Assembly (NCBI RefSeq): GCF_002099425.1
Contig: NW_018344252.1
Coordinates: 930,001 to 994,000 of the forward strand
Reading direction: 5' to 3'
Source: Phascolarctos cinereus
Lineage: Eukaryota; Chordata; Mammalia; Diprotodontia; Phascolarctidae
DNA: 64,000 nt
The notes below the pieces were generated by a model. That model saw only the letters and a list, made by a program, of their open reading frames with translations. It did not search any database and had not been told where the DNA came from. Shown here in pieces: positions 10,186-21,365 of the stretch (position 1 is the first letter of the stretch; each line of letters begins with the position of its first letter). A program made the translations under genes and the position numbers.

Positions 10186-11010
10186 CTGTCTATGTTTGGA
10201 CCCAGGAGGCATGTTTGCTTCGTCTTGGGTAGGCCCAAGGTTTCTTGGGCGCTCAGAAAGGGGAAGGGTTAGGAACACAATCCCTGCACGCCCGGTGGCT
10301 CTGTGCCCTGGCTGCCTCCTGTGACGCAGGCGGGCGGCCTTGAGGTGCAGGCGGAGGGCTGGGCCGGCCTTGTGTCTTACACTCATTCCAAGCAGGGGTG
10401 CCCGGGCACAGATGGAGCTCTGAGAGGGGGCGGCCTTCTGAGGAGACTGGGACTCGGCCGTTCCCCAAGGGCCCTGAAGCCAGAGCAGGGACCTCGAAGA
10501 GCAGGCTCTGCTTCTTCGGCGAGAATGGAGGGCTAGAACGGTATGAGCCACAGGAAAGTAGAGATTTGTGGTTGGTTTTTTAAAAAGAAATTTAATGTTT
10601 AACTTTTTGTGTAAACGGGTGACCTGCCAAGGTGATCTTCCAAAGTCCAGAACACTGCCACCTTCCAACGGGCCCGAAGTGGAGCCTGAAGCCGTTGGTG
10701 GCTTCCTGTCTGCCCTGGTCCCAGCACCTCTGCCATTGTGGGTCTCAGCCACCGTTGAGTAGAAGCCCGATCTTGTGAAGGGCCAGGAGCCCTGGAAATA
10801 CTTAACCTCAGCAAATCCCTTCCCTGCCTGCTGGGGAGAAGTGGTGCCTGCTTCCACGCCCACTGTTCTGGAGGGCTGATCCATGAACCCTGTGTCTGCT
10901 GCACGAGGGGTGGTCAGGGAGGGAGGGCGACTTGGCCCTCACCTCTGGGTAATGCTGTCATGATGTTTGTCAATCTCATTACCGTGTCTTCTGCTCTCCT
11001 GGGCACTGAA
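10186..11010. other. GC-rich unrecognised sequence
   Basis: A 245-codon frame is open on the minus strand (10147-10884), but it begins in repeat-free sequence, ends inside the MIR and shows no domain. I treat it as chance in GC-rich DNA. Confidence 0.45.
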
Positions 11011-11014
11011 CGCC

Positions 11015-11150
11015 AATGAGCATTTATTAAGTGCTTACTGTGTGCCAGGCTCTGACCTGGGGATACCAAGGAAGGCAGAAACATGGTTGCTGCCCTTGAG
11101 GGGCTCCCCTTCTAACCAGAACTAACCAGAAGCAATAATACAGAAGTGAT
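11015..11150 (+). repeat. Long CORE-SINE tail (MAR1-like)
   Basis: GAGCATTTATTAAGTGCTTA and CTGTGTGCCAGGC are followed by GGGGATACCAAGGAAGGCA and CTTGAGGGGCTCCCCTTCTA. This tail recurs at 17.47, 22.2, 29.4, 35.6 and 59.96 kb. Confidence 0.82.
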
Positions 11151-11694
11151 GGAATGTGCCCCTCTGATGGTCACTCCCTTGGACAGTTCAGTTCTCGAGG
11201 AAGAAAAAGAAACAGGGTGTATGGAAACCTCATTAGGAAGAGCGGGTCAGGGATGGGACTCAGCTGAAGCGCTGGGTTGAGCTGGAGCTCGGTGCTGACG
11301 GTCAGGTTGGGCTTCCCCCGGGTGACCGGGTCTGAGCACAAAGCAGAGCTCAGGTGGTGAGTGACGGCCCAGGAGGCTGGGCGCCCATCCTGGGCAGACG
11401 GCTTGAGGGTGTAATAGATCCGCTTTCTTCCTGAGGGATGACGGAGGAGCTGGGCAGGACCCTGGCCTGTGGGGGGGCAGTGAGGAGAAGCGGTTGGGGC
11501 CAGCCCTCGGGCATCACCTGTATTTCCTCTTCTTTCTCTGGGGAGGCCATTTAAATCCACACTGTACCTGGGCTGGAGTGCACCGTGCCTTGGAACCACT
11601 CGGGTTGTGGCTACGAGTGCTGAGCAAACCATTGGTGGTCAGGACTCAACTGGATGGAGCCAGTAAGGTGCTGGCAGGGACCTCGGGGATCACA
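11151..11694. other. Unrecognised sequence
   Basis: The minus strand is open for 153 codons (11171-11632). I recognise no protein, and splice signals are not convincing. Confidence 0.4.
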
Positions 11695-11835
11695 GGCACA
11701 GGGTGTCTAGAGCTGGAAGGGCCCTCCACAACTGCTGAGTACAGCTGTTTGACAGATGGGAAACTGAGGCCCTGAGAGGTAAAGGGACTTGATCAGGGTC
11801 ACCCTGCAAGTGAGTGCCTGAACTGGGAGTCAGGC
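11695..11835 (-). repeat. MIR3-like fragment, antisense
   Basis: GTCTAGAGCTGGAAGGGCCC is followed by GACAGATGGGAAACTGAGGC and GATCAGGGTCACCCTGCAA. Confidence 0.8.
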
Positions 11836-12194
11836 ACGGCAGTTCAGACTCATAGACCAGGTGACCTGGGATCCCCTTGGTGTGAGTGATGCAGGAACCT
11901 CTGCCCATGTCCTTCCCCAAGTTTGCTGCAGGGAGTCCACCCAGCATGCTGCCGGCCTTCCTTCTGACCTCCCAGGCCACTCCAGGCTTCCCTCACCTTT
12001 CCCTGGGGACGTGCTTGATTTCTCTGAAGTTGTTCTTTGCTTCTGGGTTTGCGGCTGCCCGCTCACATCCTCTGCCCAGCCAGTGGCCTGCAGGGCTCCC
12101 CATCAGGGTGTGCGGCAGGCAGTGGGCTCCTGCTGGCTCTGGAGAGCTGGTTGTTAAATACAGCATGTGAAGGGGAATAATGTTATACAATGAG

Positions 12195-12515
12195 CCTGCA
12201 GTGAGATTGTAAAGTCATTCGGTTTTTAAGTGCTGACTGGGCTAGGCACTTGGGGGTGCAAAGGCAAAAATGAGACAATCTCCCCTCTCAGGATTTCATT
12301 TGACAGGGTAGACACAATGTGGATCTATATAAATATGACCTATTTCCTGTTTAACCTGTCTACCACGTGTTAGTGCATGTTTGTTTGTTTGCTGTCTCCC
12401 CTAGATTGTAAGCTCCAGGAAGGCAGGGACTGTCTTTTGTCTCTTTGTATCCCCAAGGCTTGGCATGGTGCTTGGAACACAGTAGGTGCTTAATAAATGT
12501 GTCTCATTGCCTTAT
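12195..12515 (+). repeat. CORE-SINE piece and L2 3' end
   Basis: About 12200-12340 resembles the MAR1-like tail. From 12395 the sequence is a clear L2 terminus: GATTGTAAGCTCCAGGAAGG, then GGCAGGGACTGTCTTTTGTC, then AGTAGGTGCTTAATAAATGT. Confidence 0.8.
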
Positions 12516-13184
12516 TGACTCAACAGCTCCCTGTGATTTAGGCAGCATATCATAGCCCTGTGCAGCCTTCAAGTGAGAGGGTTTGTAGACAGATGTTCTG
12601 CCCCCTCTTCCATTGCGGGGAGCCCCACCTTTATGGGAGCTGGCGGAGGGCCGTGACTGGGAGAACTCTCCCTCACTCTCCTGTGCTCTTGAAGGGTATT
12701 GGCCTGGAGTTCTGTCTGCCTACCATACTTGAGATATCGAATTCTGGGGCCATGCTTAGATTTTGGGGGTTCAGGACAGCTGCTTTCCTTGGTCATTCTG
12801 GGGGATGGTGTGATCTCAGCTCTCCTCCCACAGATACTTACCACACAAAGACAGTCAGGGATGGTGAGCAAAGCTATTTACCAAAGAAAGTGGTAAAACA
12901 GTCATTGGGGAAATCATACAGATTAGTCTGGGTCAGAGAAAGCCCTCTGTTAGCCAGATGGAATCTCAGCTCGACTGGGGAGAGACCTTGTAGCCGAAGA
13001 GGCCAGCCCTTACAAGTCTCGGGGGGGGGGCGCGTAAGTGGTGAGAATGGAGGGACACGTTGGGGTGCCCCTCCCCCATGACTCACGTCCCCTGTTGGCC
13101 GTTCAAAGCCTGGCCCTTCTATTGCTCTTCTCTGCTTCAGAAATCTCTCAGCCACTCACTCAGGAGTCACAGCCCACACACGGA
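12516..13184. other. Unrecognised sequence with a G-run
   Basis: A 10-base G-run lies near 13021. The plus-strand frame 12560-13081 (173 codons) has no motif or splice support that I can see. Confidence 0.4.
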
Positions 13185-15260
13185 GTTATTAGAAAGAGCA
13201 ACATTTTGGCAACTGGTTTGATGTGTGGGGTGAGAGGGAGAAAGGACCCAAAGGGGCTGGTTATGCACCTGGAAATATGGTGGTGCCTTGGGCAGGTACG
13301 GGGAAGTCTGGAAGAGGGAGGGTTCAGGATGAAAGATATAATGAGTTCTGTAACATCTGCCTGGGGGATGTTGAGTTTGAGATGTCTTCAGGGACATTTC
13401 TCCTTGAAATGTCCAATAGGGAGTTGGTGACGTGGGACCAAGTCTCAGGATGGAGACGGGGCCGGAGAGGTTGAATTATGTGTCATCTACATCAAGGGAA
13501 TTAAGCCCACGGCAGCCTGGTCATAACTGAATGTGGAGAGAGAGAGAGAGAGAGAGAGAAGGGAAGAGGAGCTTTGGGGAATGCTGGGGTGACGTGATGG
13601 GGGCCGGGAAGGAGCAGTCAGCCGGGCAGAAAGGAGGGCCGGGAGAAAAGAGTGTTACGGAAACCAGAGAGGAGAATGGATGGAGGAGGCGAGGGCGGTC
13701 AAGAGCGTCACGTGCAGCAGAGGGGTGGAGAAGGATGACCGAGGAAGGGGAAGACTGCCATGTTTGAAAATGAGGAGTTTTGGCCGAGTGACATTGGGAG
13801 CCGGCTTGACTGCAGAGTCACGGAGAGGAAGACGATGGAGCGATAACAGACAGGCTTTGTGTTTTCTCTGGAAGTTTGGCTGGGGAGACCAAAATGGAGG
13901 AGCAAGATAGTACGACAGCTCGAAGGGACACCAGGCCTCATGGAGGGTTCTGGATTTTGTTAAGGAGGAGGGAGATGGGGCCGTCTCTGAAGTTGTGTTG
14001 TATGTGTTCAGTTGTGTTTTCAGTTCATGACCCCATTTGGGGTTTTCTTGGCAGAGATGCTGGAGGCCACACAGCTAGTCAGCTTCCAAGGCCAGATTCG
14101 GACTCAGGAAGACGAGTCTTCCCGACCCCAGGCCCAGCGCTCTGTGCACTACCAAACTGCTCATCTTGAAGGCAATAGGGAAGCGGCTGAAGAGGAGACA
14201 GTGTGCAGAAGGTAGGAGAGGAGGGGCCCAAGGCCATGTGTGAGGGATTGACTTTGGGCAGAGATGGAGGGAAAGGAGGGGAAAGTGAGGCATGAGGTCA
14301 AGGGGTCGTGGGATGTGGAGGAAGAAGAGGCGGCTCCTGGCAAACGGCCTCATTTTGGGGGATAAAGTGAGAAGTGATGTCCTTGGCTGGGAGGGTGGAA
14401 AAGGGGGTGCTGTGGGGGGCTGGGGAACAGAAGAGAAGTTTGGGAAGGGCCGCTGGGGGCTCAATTAGAGGGGAATAAAGGTGGGGGAGGGAGCGGGAGA
14501 GGAGAAAGGGAACCCGGGAGTTTATGGAAATGAGCTGTTGGGGGTGGGTTGGGGGTGGAGCGGGGGAAGACCGGAGGCAGGGAGACCCGTGAGGAGGCTC
14601 ACCCTGGGGTGAGGACCCTGCGGTGCAGAAGATGAGTTGGTGTGAAAGCCTTTGAGGCAGTGGTCGTTGAGGAGATGGTGTGGTCATTGATCGGCTGTGT
14701 GGTGAGGGAGAGTGAGGCTGACCTTGAGGTGATGCCTGGGGCACTAGGAGGATCAGGGACACTGATGAGGTCCAGGGGAAGGGTAAAGTCTAGTCTTGGC
14801 CAGGCCTGAATCTGAGAAGACGTCTCTCCTGAGCCTTCCTCCTGGCGGCTGACGATGGAGCGCGGGAGCTCAGGGCAGAGCCTAGAACCGGAGATGAGGC
14901 CTGGCCCTAGAGGGACGCCGAAGCCTGTGGTCGCTGATGGAGGCGCTGAGTGGCAGAGCTCAGGAGAGCAGAGGGCCCAGGAGGGCCGTCTAACCACAAA
15001 GAAGGGGCAGGGCGAAGATGATGGTCCAGTTAGCCAAGGTGTCTGAGAAGGAGTGAGCGGTCAGACAGGTAACGGGAGAACCGAGGAGGAAAAATCCAGG
15101 AGAGGATGAGGAGGGAGGCCAAGGGCGGGCGGCATCTAGGGCTAGGGTTTGGCCAACTGGACAAGGGGCGAGGAGGACAGAATCATGTTGGATTAGTTAC
15201 CTGGAGGGTCCAGATTGGGACCCCTATGGCCTCACTGAGAAAGAAAGGAAAACAAATGAA
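13185..15260 (-). repeat. Long L2-type LINE, antisense, split by a SINE
   Basis: The G/A-rich plus strand is the complement of an L2 (CR1-clade) LINE. The block around 13695-13745 (GGTCAAGAGCGTCACGTGCA and following) is the complement of the reverse-transcriptase stretch that normally reads LDLSAAFDTVDH. Flanking blocks such as GATGTTGAGTTTGAGATGTC also match the family. It is heavily decayed, and an inverted SINE interrupts it at 13990-14160. A (GA)n run lies at 13533-13560. Confidence 0.75.
13990..14160 (-). mobile_element. CORE-type SINE, antisense, inside L2
   Basis: TTCATGACCCCATTTGGGGT and TTTTCTTGGCAGAGATGCTG are followed by a GGCCACACAGCTAGTCAG block and AGGAAGACGAGTCTTCC, the signature seen at 22.9 kb. 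The middle is shortened. Confidence 0.8.
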
Positions 15261-15655
15261 CGTGGTCAAACAAAACAACCCCCGAGTCAGTTTTCCCTGA
15301 GTCTGTCATCTCACCCATTTCATTGGAGAATTCAATGTCCACTGTAGCCCAGAACAGTATCTGCTTTAGGGAAAGTGAGATGCCCGCAATCGCAGGCCCG
15401 TAGCCTTCAGGGTGGGAGGGGGCTTTGGGACCACCGGGCCCAGCCCCCCGTGTATGAAGGAGGGCACGGAAGGCCAGTGTGGGGGGCTCATGGACTATGC
15501 AGAGGGCAGTAATGAGGCCTCCAAATCATCTGGGGCCAGGGGTTGAAGGGCTTGAAATAGCCCCAGAGTTTATTTTTGATCCTGGGGTAGGAGGGAACCA
15601 CTGGGATCTGGTGAGTTAAGTTCCCAAACAGCTTTGCAGAGTTTATCTGGGTGGA

Positions 15656-15782
15656 AACCTGTCGCCTCGAGGCCACATGCGGCTCTCTAGGTCCTCGAGG
15701 GCAGTTCTGCGAAAGTCAGAGGGCATACTTGAGGACCTAGAGGGCCACGTGTGGCCTGGAGGCTGCAGGCTCCCCAGCCCTG
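15656..15782. mobile_element. hAT-like miniature inverted-repeat DNA transposon
   Basis: The left arm GCCTCGAGGCCACATGCGGC with CTCTAGGTCCTCGAG is mirrored by the right arm CTTGAGGACCTAGAGGGCCA with CGTGTGGCCTGGAGGCTGCA, ending in a CCCCAGCCCTG terminus. The unit is about 127 bp, almost a palindrome. It looks like a nonautonomous Charlie/MER5-type hAT element; the exact family is not assigned. Confidence 0.8.
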
Positions 15783-15831
15783 CTCAAAGCACTATGCATT
15801 GGTATCCCTTCCATGGAATGGGGACTAGGGA

Positions 15832-16097
15832 CATGGCACCCCAAGACCTGGAAAGTCCACAGAAAATTTCTTGGCCCTCCCTTCATACCGGAGAAGAAGT
15901 CTGAATTATTATGGTACTAAAAGGTAAAATATATTGATTTTATACAATACTACACATGGATTTTATGCTTTTCTGAACTTTTTCTGTGTCGGCTGCTGGC
16001 CTTCGAGGGTTGTCTGCGGCTTCTGCAAAACTCCCCCCAAATTCCCATTTAATTTCTAATGCCAACCCATGATATATTGAAACCTTGATGGGGAAGG
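15832..16097. repeat. Unnamed dispersed repeat, copy 1
   Basis: It shares GAGAAGAAGTCTG-ATTATT, AGGTAAAATATATTGA, a GACAATACT-type block, a TGCTGGCCTTC block, GTTGTCTGC-GCTT and CCCATTTAATTTCT with 22330-22570, in the same order and orientation. I recognise no coding sequence or named family. Confidence 0.75.
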
Positions 16098-16539
16098 CTG
16101 AGATAGCTACAAGTTCCAGCTGTTACAAAAACAGCACAACGATAATGGTAATTGCTATTATTGTTGGGGTGTCTTGAGTGGGGGGTGACATGGTCGGATC
16201 TACGTTTTAGGTAAACCCCCTTCAGTGGGTGAATGGGGGGCAGATTGGAGTGGGGAGAGGCCCAAGGCAGCCAGCCATTGCTTAGTCCAGGCCTGAGGTC
16301 TGCCCCTGGGGGGGGGGCAGCATCGCAGGAGAAAAGGGGGCGTGTTTGAGAGGTGCTGCCCAGGTGGAGTCGACAGCCCTTGACACCAACGTGGGTATGA
16401 GGGTCAGTCCAGGATGACTCTGGTTGGGAGCCCAAGGAGCGGTCTAGGAGACAGGTGGGAAGCCAGCGAATTCTGTCTGGCCTTTCTGAGTCTGAGATGC
16501 TCCCCAGGCCACAGGTAAGCCAGAGCAGAATCATCCGAA

Positions 16540-16975
16540 GAGGGAGAAGGCATTTACCATGGAGCAAGGGGGTCAGGAAAGTCTTGACGGTGGAATTGGT
16601 AGCTGGGGGCATTCCAGGCGTCTGGGACTGTCTGTGCAAGGGCAGGGAGGTGGGGAATGGCCATGTGCTGGACTGGAGCGCTGTGGTGTAAGGCTGGCCC
16701 AGTGGCGGATGGATGAGCCAGGTAGCAGGGGAGTGGGTGGGCCAGGCAAAGCTGTGTGTTAGGAATGGCTGCTCTGTGGAGCCAGCGGTGGAGAGGGCTG
16801 CACTGGAGGCAGGGAGGTCAGTGAGGAGGCTGCTGCGGGGGGAGAGATGAGGAAGGCTTGGTCGAGGCCTGTGTGAGCAGAGAGGGGGAAGGAAGATGCC
16901 CGAAGAGGTGGCACTGACCTTTACCAACCGATTCAGTGTGAGAGGTGGTGGGGAGGAGGAGGGAGACAAGAGAGA
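16540..16975 (-). repeat. L2 LINE fragment, antisense
   Basis: GGGGGCATTCCAGGCGTCTG and TGTGCAAGGGCAGGGAGGTG match the 3' part of the L2 family seen reversed at 20.2 and 25.85 kb. AGGAGGCTGCTGCGGGGG-type sequence follows. The 306-codon minus-strand frame across here is LINE-derived or chance. Confidence 0.65.
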
Positions 16976-17364
16976 TCGTTGTGAACTCAGAAAAATATAG
17001 TTTAAAAATTAGTCCAGCATGATGCCCACCAGGCTGGCTGGTTTGGAGGAGAGGCGGTGGGACGTCAGCTCACATGTGAGTTTGTGCTGCCTGGGCACCT
17101 CCCATGCGCCCAGTCAGTCCAGCGCTGAGATGGCCACGTCGGGAGTTGGAGAAGATCTTGGGGTGGTCTGCTTCATCCTTCTCATTTCCCAGTGGGGAAA
17201 CCCATCCGGTGAGGGGCCTTGCCCGGTGATAAATGGCAGGCAAGGAGGCCAAGGCTGAGGCCCAGGGGTGCTTGGGTCTTTGGGCTCTCTCCTTCAGAAC
17301 TTGCATGCAGGAACACTCAGTTGCTGGGCTCTTCCTGTGTGTTCTGAAGTTCTAGTTAGATCCC
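16976..17364. other. Unrecognised sequence
   Basis: Short and without clear features; an old MIR core may lie near 17180-17215 (CTCATTTCCCAGTGGGGAAA). Confidence 0.4.
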
Positions 17365-17610
17365 CTAGCACCTGCCCCAGTCCTCGGCACACAGGAGGTA
17401 CTCGATAAACGCTTAACGAACCATTGTCATTGCTGTTGAAATGGGAGGGAAGTCGTACATTTAGGAGTGAATGAGATAGCATTTATTAAGTGCTTACTGC
17501 GTGCCAGGCACTGTGCTGAGACCCTCCAGGGATACAACCCCAAGCCAGACAGTCCCTGACTTGAGGGAGTACGCATCCTGCGAGGTTAAGGGGATGCGAG
17601 AGGAGCTAAA
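17365..17610 (+). repeat. L2/MIR tail followed by MAR1-like SINE tail
   Basis: GGAGGTACTCGATAAACGCT resembles an L2/MIR end. From 17475, AGCATTTATTAAGTGCTTAC and GTGCCAGGCACTGTGCTGAG give the CORE-SINE tail, then a GACAGTCCCTGACTTGAGGG block. Confidence 0.78.
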
Positions 17611-18695
17611 CGGGCTTAGAGGGATGGGTCGGGCCTGTTCTCTGCCTAACTTAGACCAGAGAAGAGGACTTTTACAGTGAGCACCGTCCCGACTCCTGGG
17701 GCACCAGCAGGCTTCCAGGCCCCCGGCCTGTAAGGGCTGGGCGAAGCCTCACCTTCCTTCTCCTCCGGGTCCTCCAGCCCATCGCCCCGGCCCCCGCACT
17801 GTCTCTTCAAAGCAAGCTCGTGCTTACCCCCTATTGCTGCTTTGCAGGGAGGCCTTGGAGCAGTGGGGGTTGGAAGCAGCCCAGGATTGTGAAGAACCTT
17901 CTGAGAAGGGGAGCCAGGGGCGACAGAGCTGGGAGGAATCCCCGCCTTGTCCCTGGGCCTTGGCTCCCTGTCAGTAAAGGTCAGGGAGCTCTCCAGCCCC
18001 AGGCAGCGGCAGCAGGAATGTCCAGCGTGCTATCTTTAGGGCTGGCCAGCTCTCTCCACACTGCTGCTTTGGGCCAGATGGAAGCTGGGCCGCTGGGCCG
18101 GGGCTGGCGAAAAGCACGGCTCTTGGGACCTTGGGAGAAGGTCCTTAGCCCAGAGGCAGGTAGCAGGAAGTTGGCCATTCCTGGGGAACACGAGGTGGGG
18201 GGGAGGAGGAGGAGCAGGGGGAGGAGGCGGTGGCCGAGGGAGGAGGAGCTGAACCGGCTTGCACCATGTGTCCTTGGCACCGAAGGAATGGAAAATTTAT
18301 TCCATTTCAGCCAAGTGGACTTTGAAGACATGTTGCAACTCTGGGGAGGCAGGGAGCCCAGCCCTGGGGCAATGGGCCGGGCTGGGCTGGGACGTGCTAA
18401 AGGTGTTCCTTTTAGAAGTAGTGCTCTGCCCCAGCCCCCACCAGAAAAGGGGATTTAAAATAAGTTATTGGATCAAGCAGGTATTTCACTTAGCTTCTCT
18501 CTTCCCTTGGTTTCTGCCTCTCCCATAACTTCAGAAGCTATCCCATCCGACCATATCCTCCAGAATCCCCTTTTGGCACCCCTGATATGATGGGGTTCTG
18601 GGACCTCTGCTCAGACACCCATGGTGGGGAACTTCTGTTCCGAGTTCTGAATTCTGGTGCCAGGAAGGCCGGCCGTTGTCTAGGGGCAGGCCTTA
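17611..18695. other. Unrecognised GC-rich intronic sequence
   Basis: A plus-strand frame is open from 17820 to 18458 (212 codons), with a GA-rich core near 18195-18250. I found no domain, signal or convincing splice flanks, so I do not call it a gene. Confidence 0.4.
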
Positions 18696-18699
18696 GGGC

Positions 18700-18950
18700 C
18701 CTAGCGGCAGCATGGGAGGGCACGTGCTTGGAACAAGGAAGACCTGGGTCCCAGTCCTGCCTCGGCCACTTACAGTCTGGGTAACCATGGACAAGTCATT
18801 CCGCCCTTCTCTTCCTCAATGTCTTCCTCCCTGAAGGAAAACCTCTATGTGCTGTCTCTGGATCAGGAGGGGAGCCCTCGAGACAGGGCCAGTCTTCCTG
18901 TTTGTCTGCTTGTACACAGTCAGTGCTTAATAAATGCTATCCATGCATTC
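18700..18950 (+). repeat. MIR and L2-like tail
   Basis: GAAGACCTGGGTCCCAGTCC with GGACAAGTCATTCC is a diverged MIR. CAGTGCTTAATAAATGCTAT near 18920 is an L2/MIR-type end. Confidence 0.65.
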
Positions 18951-20145
18951 ACTCAAGAAGGGATTGGACTTTGGCCTCCAGCTTCCTCCAGCACCTTCTC
19001 CTCTCTGCTGACCCTTTTCTGGGTCTCTCCAGATGAGGCCAATGGGACGGCCTGGCCCCTCCCTCGTTTTAGATAAGACTAAGTAATGTAGCTTAGGTGC
19101 CAAGTGCTAGGGTGAAAGGTGGCATGGGCGCGCTCTCTCAGGGTAATCCCCTCTCCTGGCTGCTGAGGTTACTTGTGTGTCCCCGGCCATGGGTTTGAAG
19201 AAACCTACGACGTTTTTGTGTAGCCAGGGAATTGTCTCTTGGTGAGGCACTGGAGGCGGGGAGCCCTTCCAGCGTGTTTCAGTCCTTCTTGAGAGGATGC
19301 CAGGGTGGCAGCTCCCTGTCCACGCTTCTGTGACTCTCGGAGCAGCTAGCAGGGTGGTTTCTCTCGAGGCTGCATCATCTGTTACTGTTGCATGCATGCC
19401 CGCGCGAGCCCCCATCGATGGTGCTTCTCCAGCGAGTACCTGTCGATATCAACTTGCCAGCTTTCTGAAATGGCATTTATGAAGGTGGCCTGGTAAGAAT
19501 CCTTGGTACCAGCCTTCCCCTGACCGCCCTTGTCCGGGGGAAGGGGGCTCACACTCAGAAAGCATGTGAGGCCGAAGGGCTGACTCACAGCTCTTGGCTG
19601 CCGAAGTCCTCTCTTCACTCTGTGGCCCCCGGACATTCCCCTTGGGTACGCTGTGGCTTCCTTGTAGCGCCAAGGTCGATTTTCCTCAGTGTGTCTCTTC
19701 GGTCCCCGGTTCCTGATGCTAACGCTGCCAGATGGTCACTTCTGGGATGCTGCAAGGATGGTGGACAGAAGTCCAGATCCTCAGGTCAGGGGTGGGGAGG
19801 AAGGCTCTTTCACCTTCCTCCTCCGGGTGGTCTTCCCTTTGGGGCCTGCCAGACCTGCTTTCTCCTCCGAGTTGTCAGACACTCGGGTGCTGGCTCGGTA
19901 TCTTCTGGAGGACCCGCTAAGTGTGACGAGGCCAGCATCAGTTTAGTGCTTTTGAGTCCATGGAGAGGGTTAGGCCTTGCTCGCAGCTGGATCCGACCTT
20001 TGACTGTTTCACTGTCTTCTCCCCTTTATCAGGGTACGGCATCTTATGATTCACTTCAGTTACGGTGGGGTGACTGATTCAGCTGACCCCTCCTGCACCG
20101 CCCCATCCTTACATAGCCAAAATAATTGCTGTTAATTTTAACAAA
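18951..20145. other. Unrecognised intronic sequence
   Basis: No repeat family, RNA gene or coding exon is recognisable. It has moderate CpG content. Confidence 0.4.
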
Positions 20146-20149
20146 GGGC

Positions 20150-20865
20150 ACCACGGGGAGGGTGGCAAAGGCCTCGCGTAGAAGGTAATGTTTGAACTGA
20201 GCATTGAAAGAGAGGTGGAGTTAGCAGGGAGAGCATTCCAGGGAGGGGGCACAGCCAGTGCAAAGGCCTGGAGGCGGGAGATGTGGCCTGTGCGGCCCGT
20301 GGAGCTGGATCTCAGAGCCTATCAAGGAGACCGACGTATAATCAGCCTGGAAAGGGAGTCTGGCCCTCAGGACAGCGTGGAAAGGGGTGTTGACAGAATT
20401 CAGGTCTATGGTTTCAGTAGAATCCCTTTCTTCTGTTCTGCAGGCATACGGAAATGCTCGTTGTATTTGGGCTTGTCGGCCTAGAATTTTTAAAGATGAG
20501 GAGGAGGTTGGGTCCAGACTGTGGCGGGCTTTAATGTCCCACCGGGGGCATTTTAATTTGATCTTGGAGGCAAGAAGAAGTCCCAGAAGCTGTTTGAGGA
20601 GAGCAGTGTCATGTCCTGACCTCTTAGAAAGATGGTGTGGGCAGCGATGATTGATGGGGAGAGAGGCTGGAGGCAGAGAGGCCAGCTGAAAGGCTGCTGC
20701 AACAGTCCTGGCTGGGGGTGCTGAGAGCCCGGCCCCGGGATGACGGCAGAGTCAGGAGAGACCTGAGCGTGTATGAGGGAAGTCACAGCGGTGAACGGCA
20801 AGACCCAGGGGACTGGGACGTGGAGGACCCAGGAGGTTGGAAGAGGGGAAGAAGCAGCATTAATT
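20150..20865 (-). repeat. L2 LINE, antisense
   Basis: GGAGAGCATTCCAGGGAGGG, CAGTGCAAAGGCCTGGAGGC and TTGATCTTGGAGGCAAGAAG match the family described at 25.8 kb. Continuation is at 21125-21365, beyond an inserted SINE. Confidence 0.78.
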
Positions 20866-20879
20866 AAACACCTACTGTG

Positions 20880-21122
20880 TACCAAGCACAGCAGCTAGAT
20901 AGAGTGCTGGGCACAGAGTCAGGAAGACCTGAGTTCAACTCCAGCATCAGACACTCACTAGCTGTGTGACCCTGGGCAAGTCACTTAACCTCTGTTTGCC
21001 TTAATCCCCTGGAGAAGGAAACAGCAAACCACTCCAGTATCTTTGCCAGGAAAAGCCCATGGACAGTCTCGGCGTGATGTGGTCCATGGGGTCACAAAGA
21101 GTCCGGTATGACTGGACAATGA
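20880..21122 (+). mobile_element. Long tRNA-derived CORE-type SINE, forward, inside L2
   Basis: CAGCAGCTAGATAGAGTGCT is the head. TGAGTTCAACTCCAGCATCA and GGCAAGTCACTTAACC follow. The long body contains GAGAAGGAAACAGCAAACCA and CCAGTATCTTTGCCAGGAAA and ends in a GACTGGACAATGAATG block. Same family as 22.9, 54.4 and 61.7 kb. Confidence 0.9.
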
Positions 21123-21124
21123 AT

Positions 21125-21365
21125 GCCAGCACTTTAAAAATCTTCTCTCACTATTTTAGAGAGGAGGTTTTGGTGGGGGTGGGTGGAAGATGAGGAGTTC
21201 TGCTGTGGACAAGTCGAGTGGGAAATGTCCAACAGGGAAGTGCTGATAGGGGTCATTACAGCAGACTGACCGGGATGTGTGGGCCAGGGAATCATCTGCA
21301 CAGAGCCAGGAGTTGAAGCCGAGTGTCACCGAGAGAGTACAGAGGGAGGAGAGAAAAGGGCCAGG
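21125..21365 (-). repeat. L2 LINE continuation, antisense
   Basis: AGGAGTTCTGCTGTGGACAA and GTGGGAAATGTCCAACAGGG match the block that also appears at 13.37-13.43 kb. This is the other side of the SINE target. Confidence 0.7.

Larger units (their letters stand above)
15440..16440 (-). repeat. L2 LINE, antisense, split by two younger insertions
   Basis: The left part (15440-15640) carries GGGTTGAAGGGCTTGAAATA and TTTTGATCCTGGGGTAGGAG. The right part resumes near 16165 with GAGTGGGGGGTGACATGGTC and GCAGATTGGAGTGGGGAGAG. These join as neighbours in related copies (for example 26.06-26.13 kb), so the material between is inserted. Confidence 0.75.

Noticed and set aside
10147-10884. 245-codon minus-strand frame
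   Set aside because: GC-rich chance frame that ends in a MIR; no domain, no splice context.
16049-16969. 306-codon minus-strand frame
   Set aside because: It runs through the unnamed repeat and two antisense L2 pieces; no host-gene similarity and no conserved LINE domain in frame.
17820-18458. 212-codon plus-strand frame
   Set aside because: No recognised motif; Arg/Gly-rich part comes from a GGA-rich stretch. I could not find convincing exon borders.
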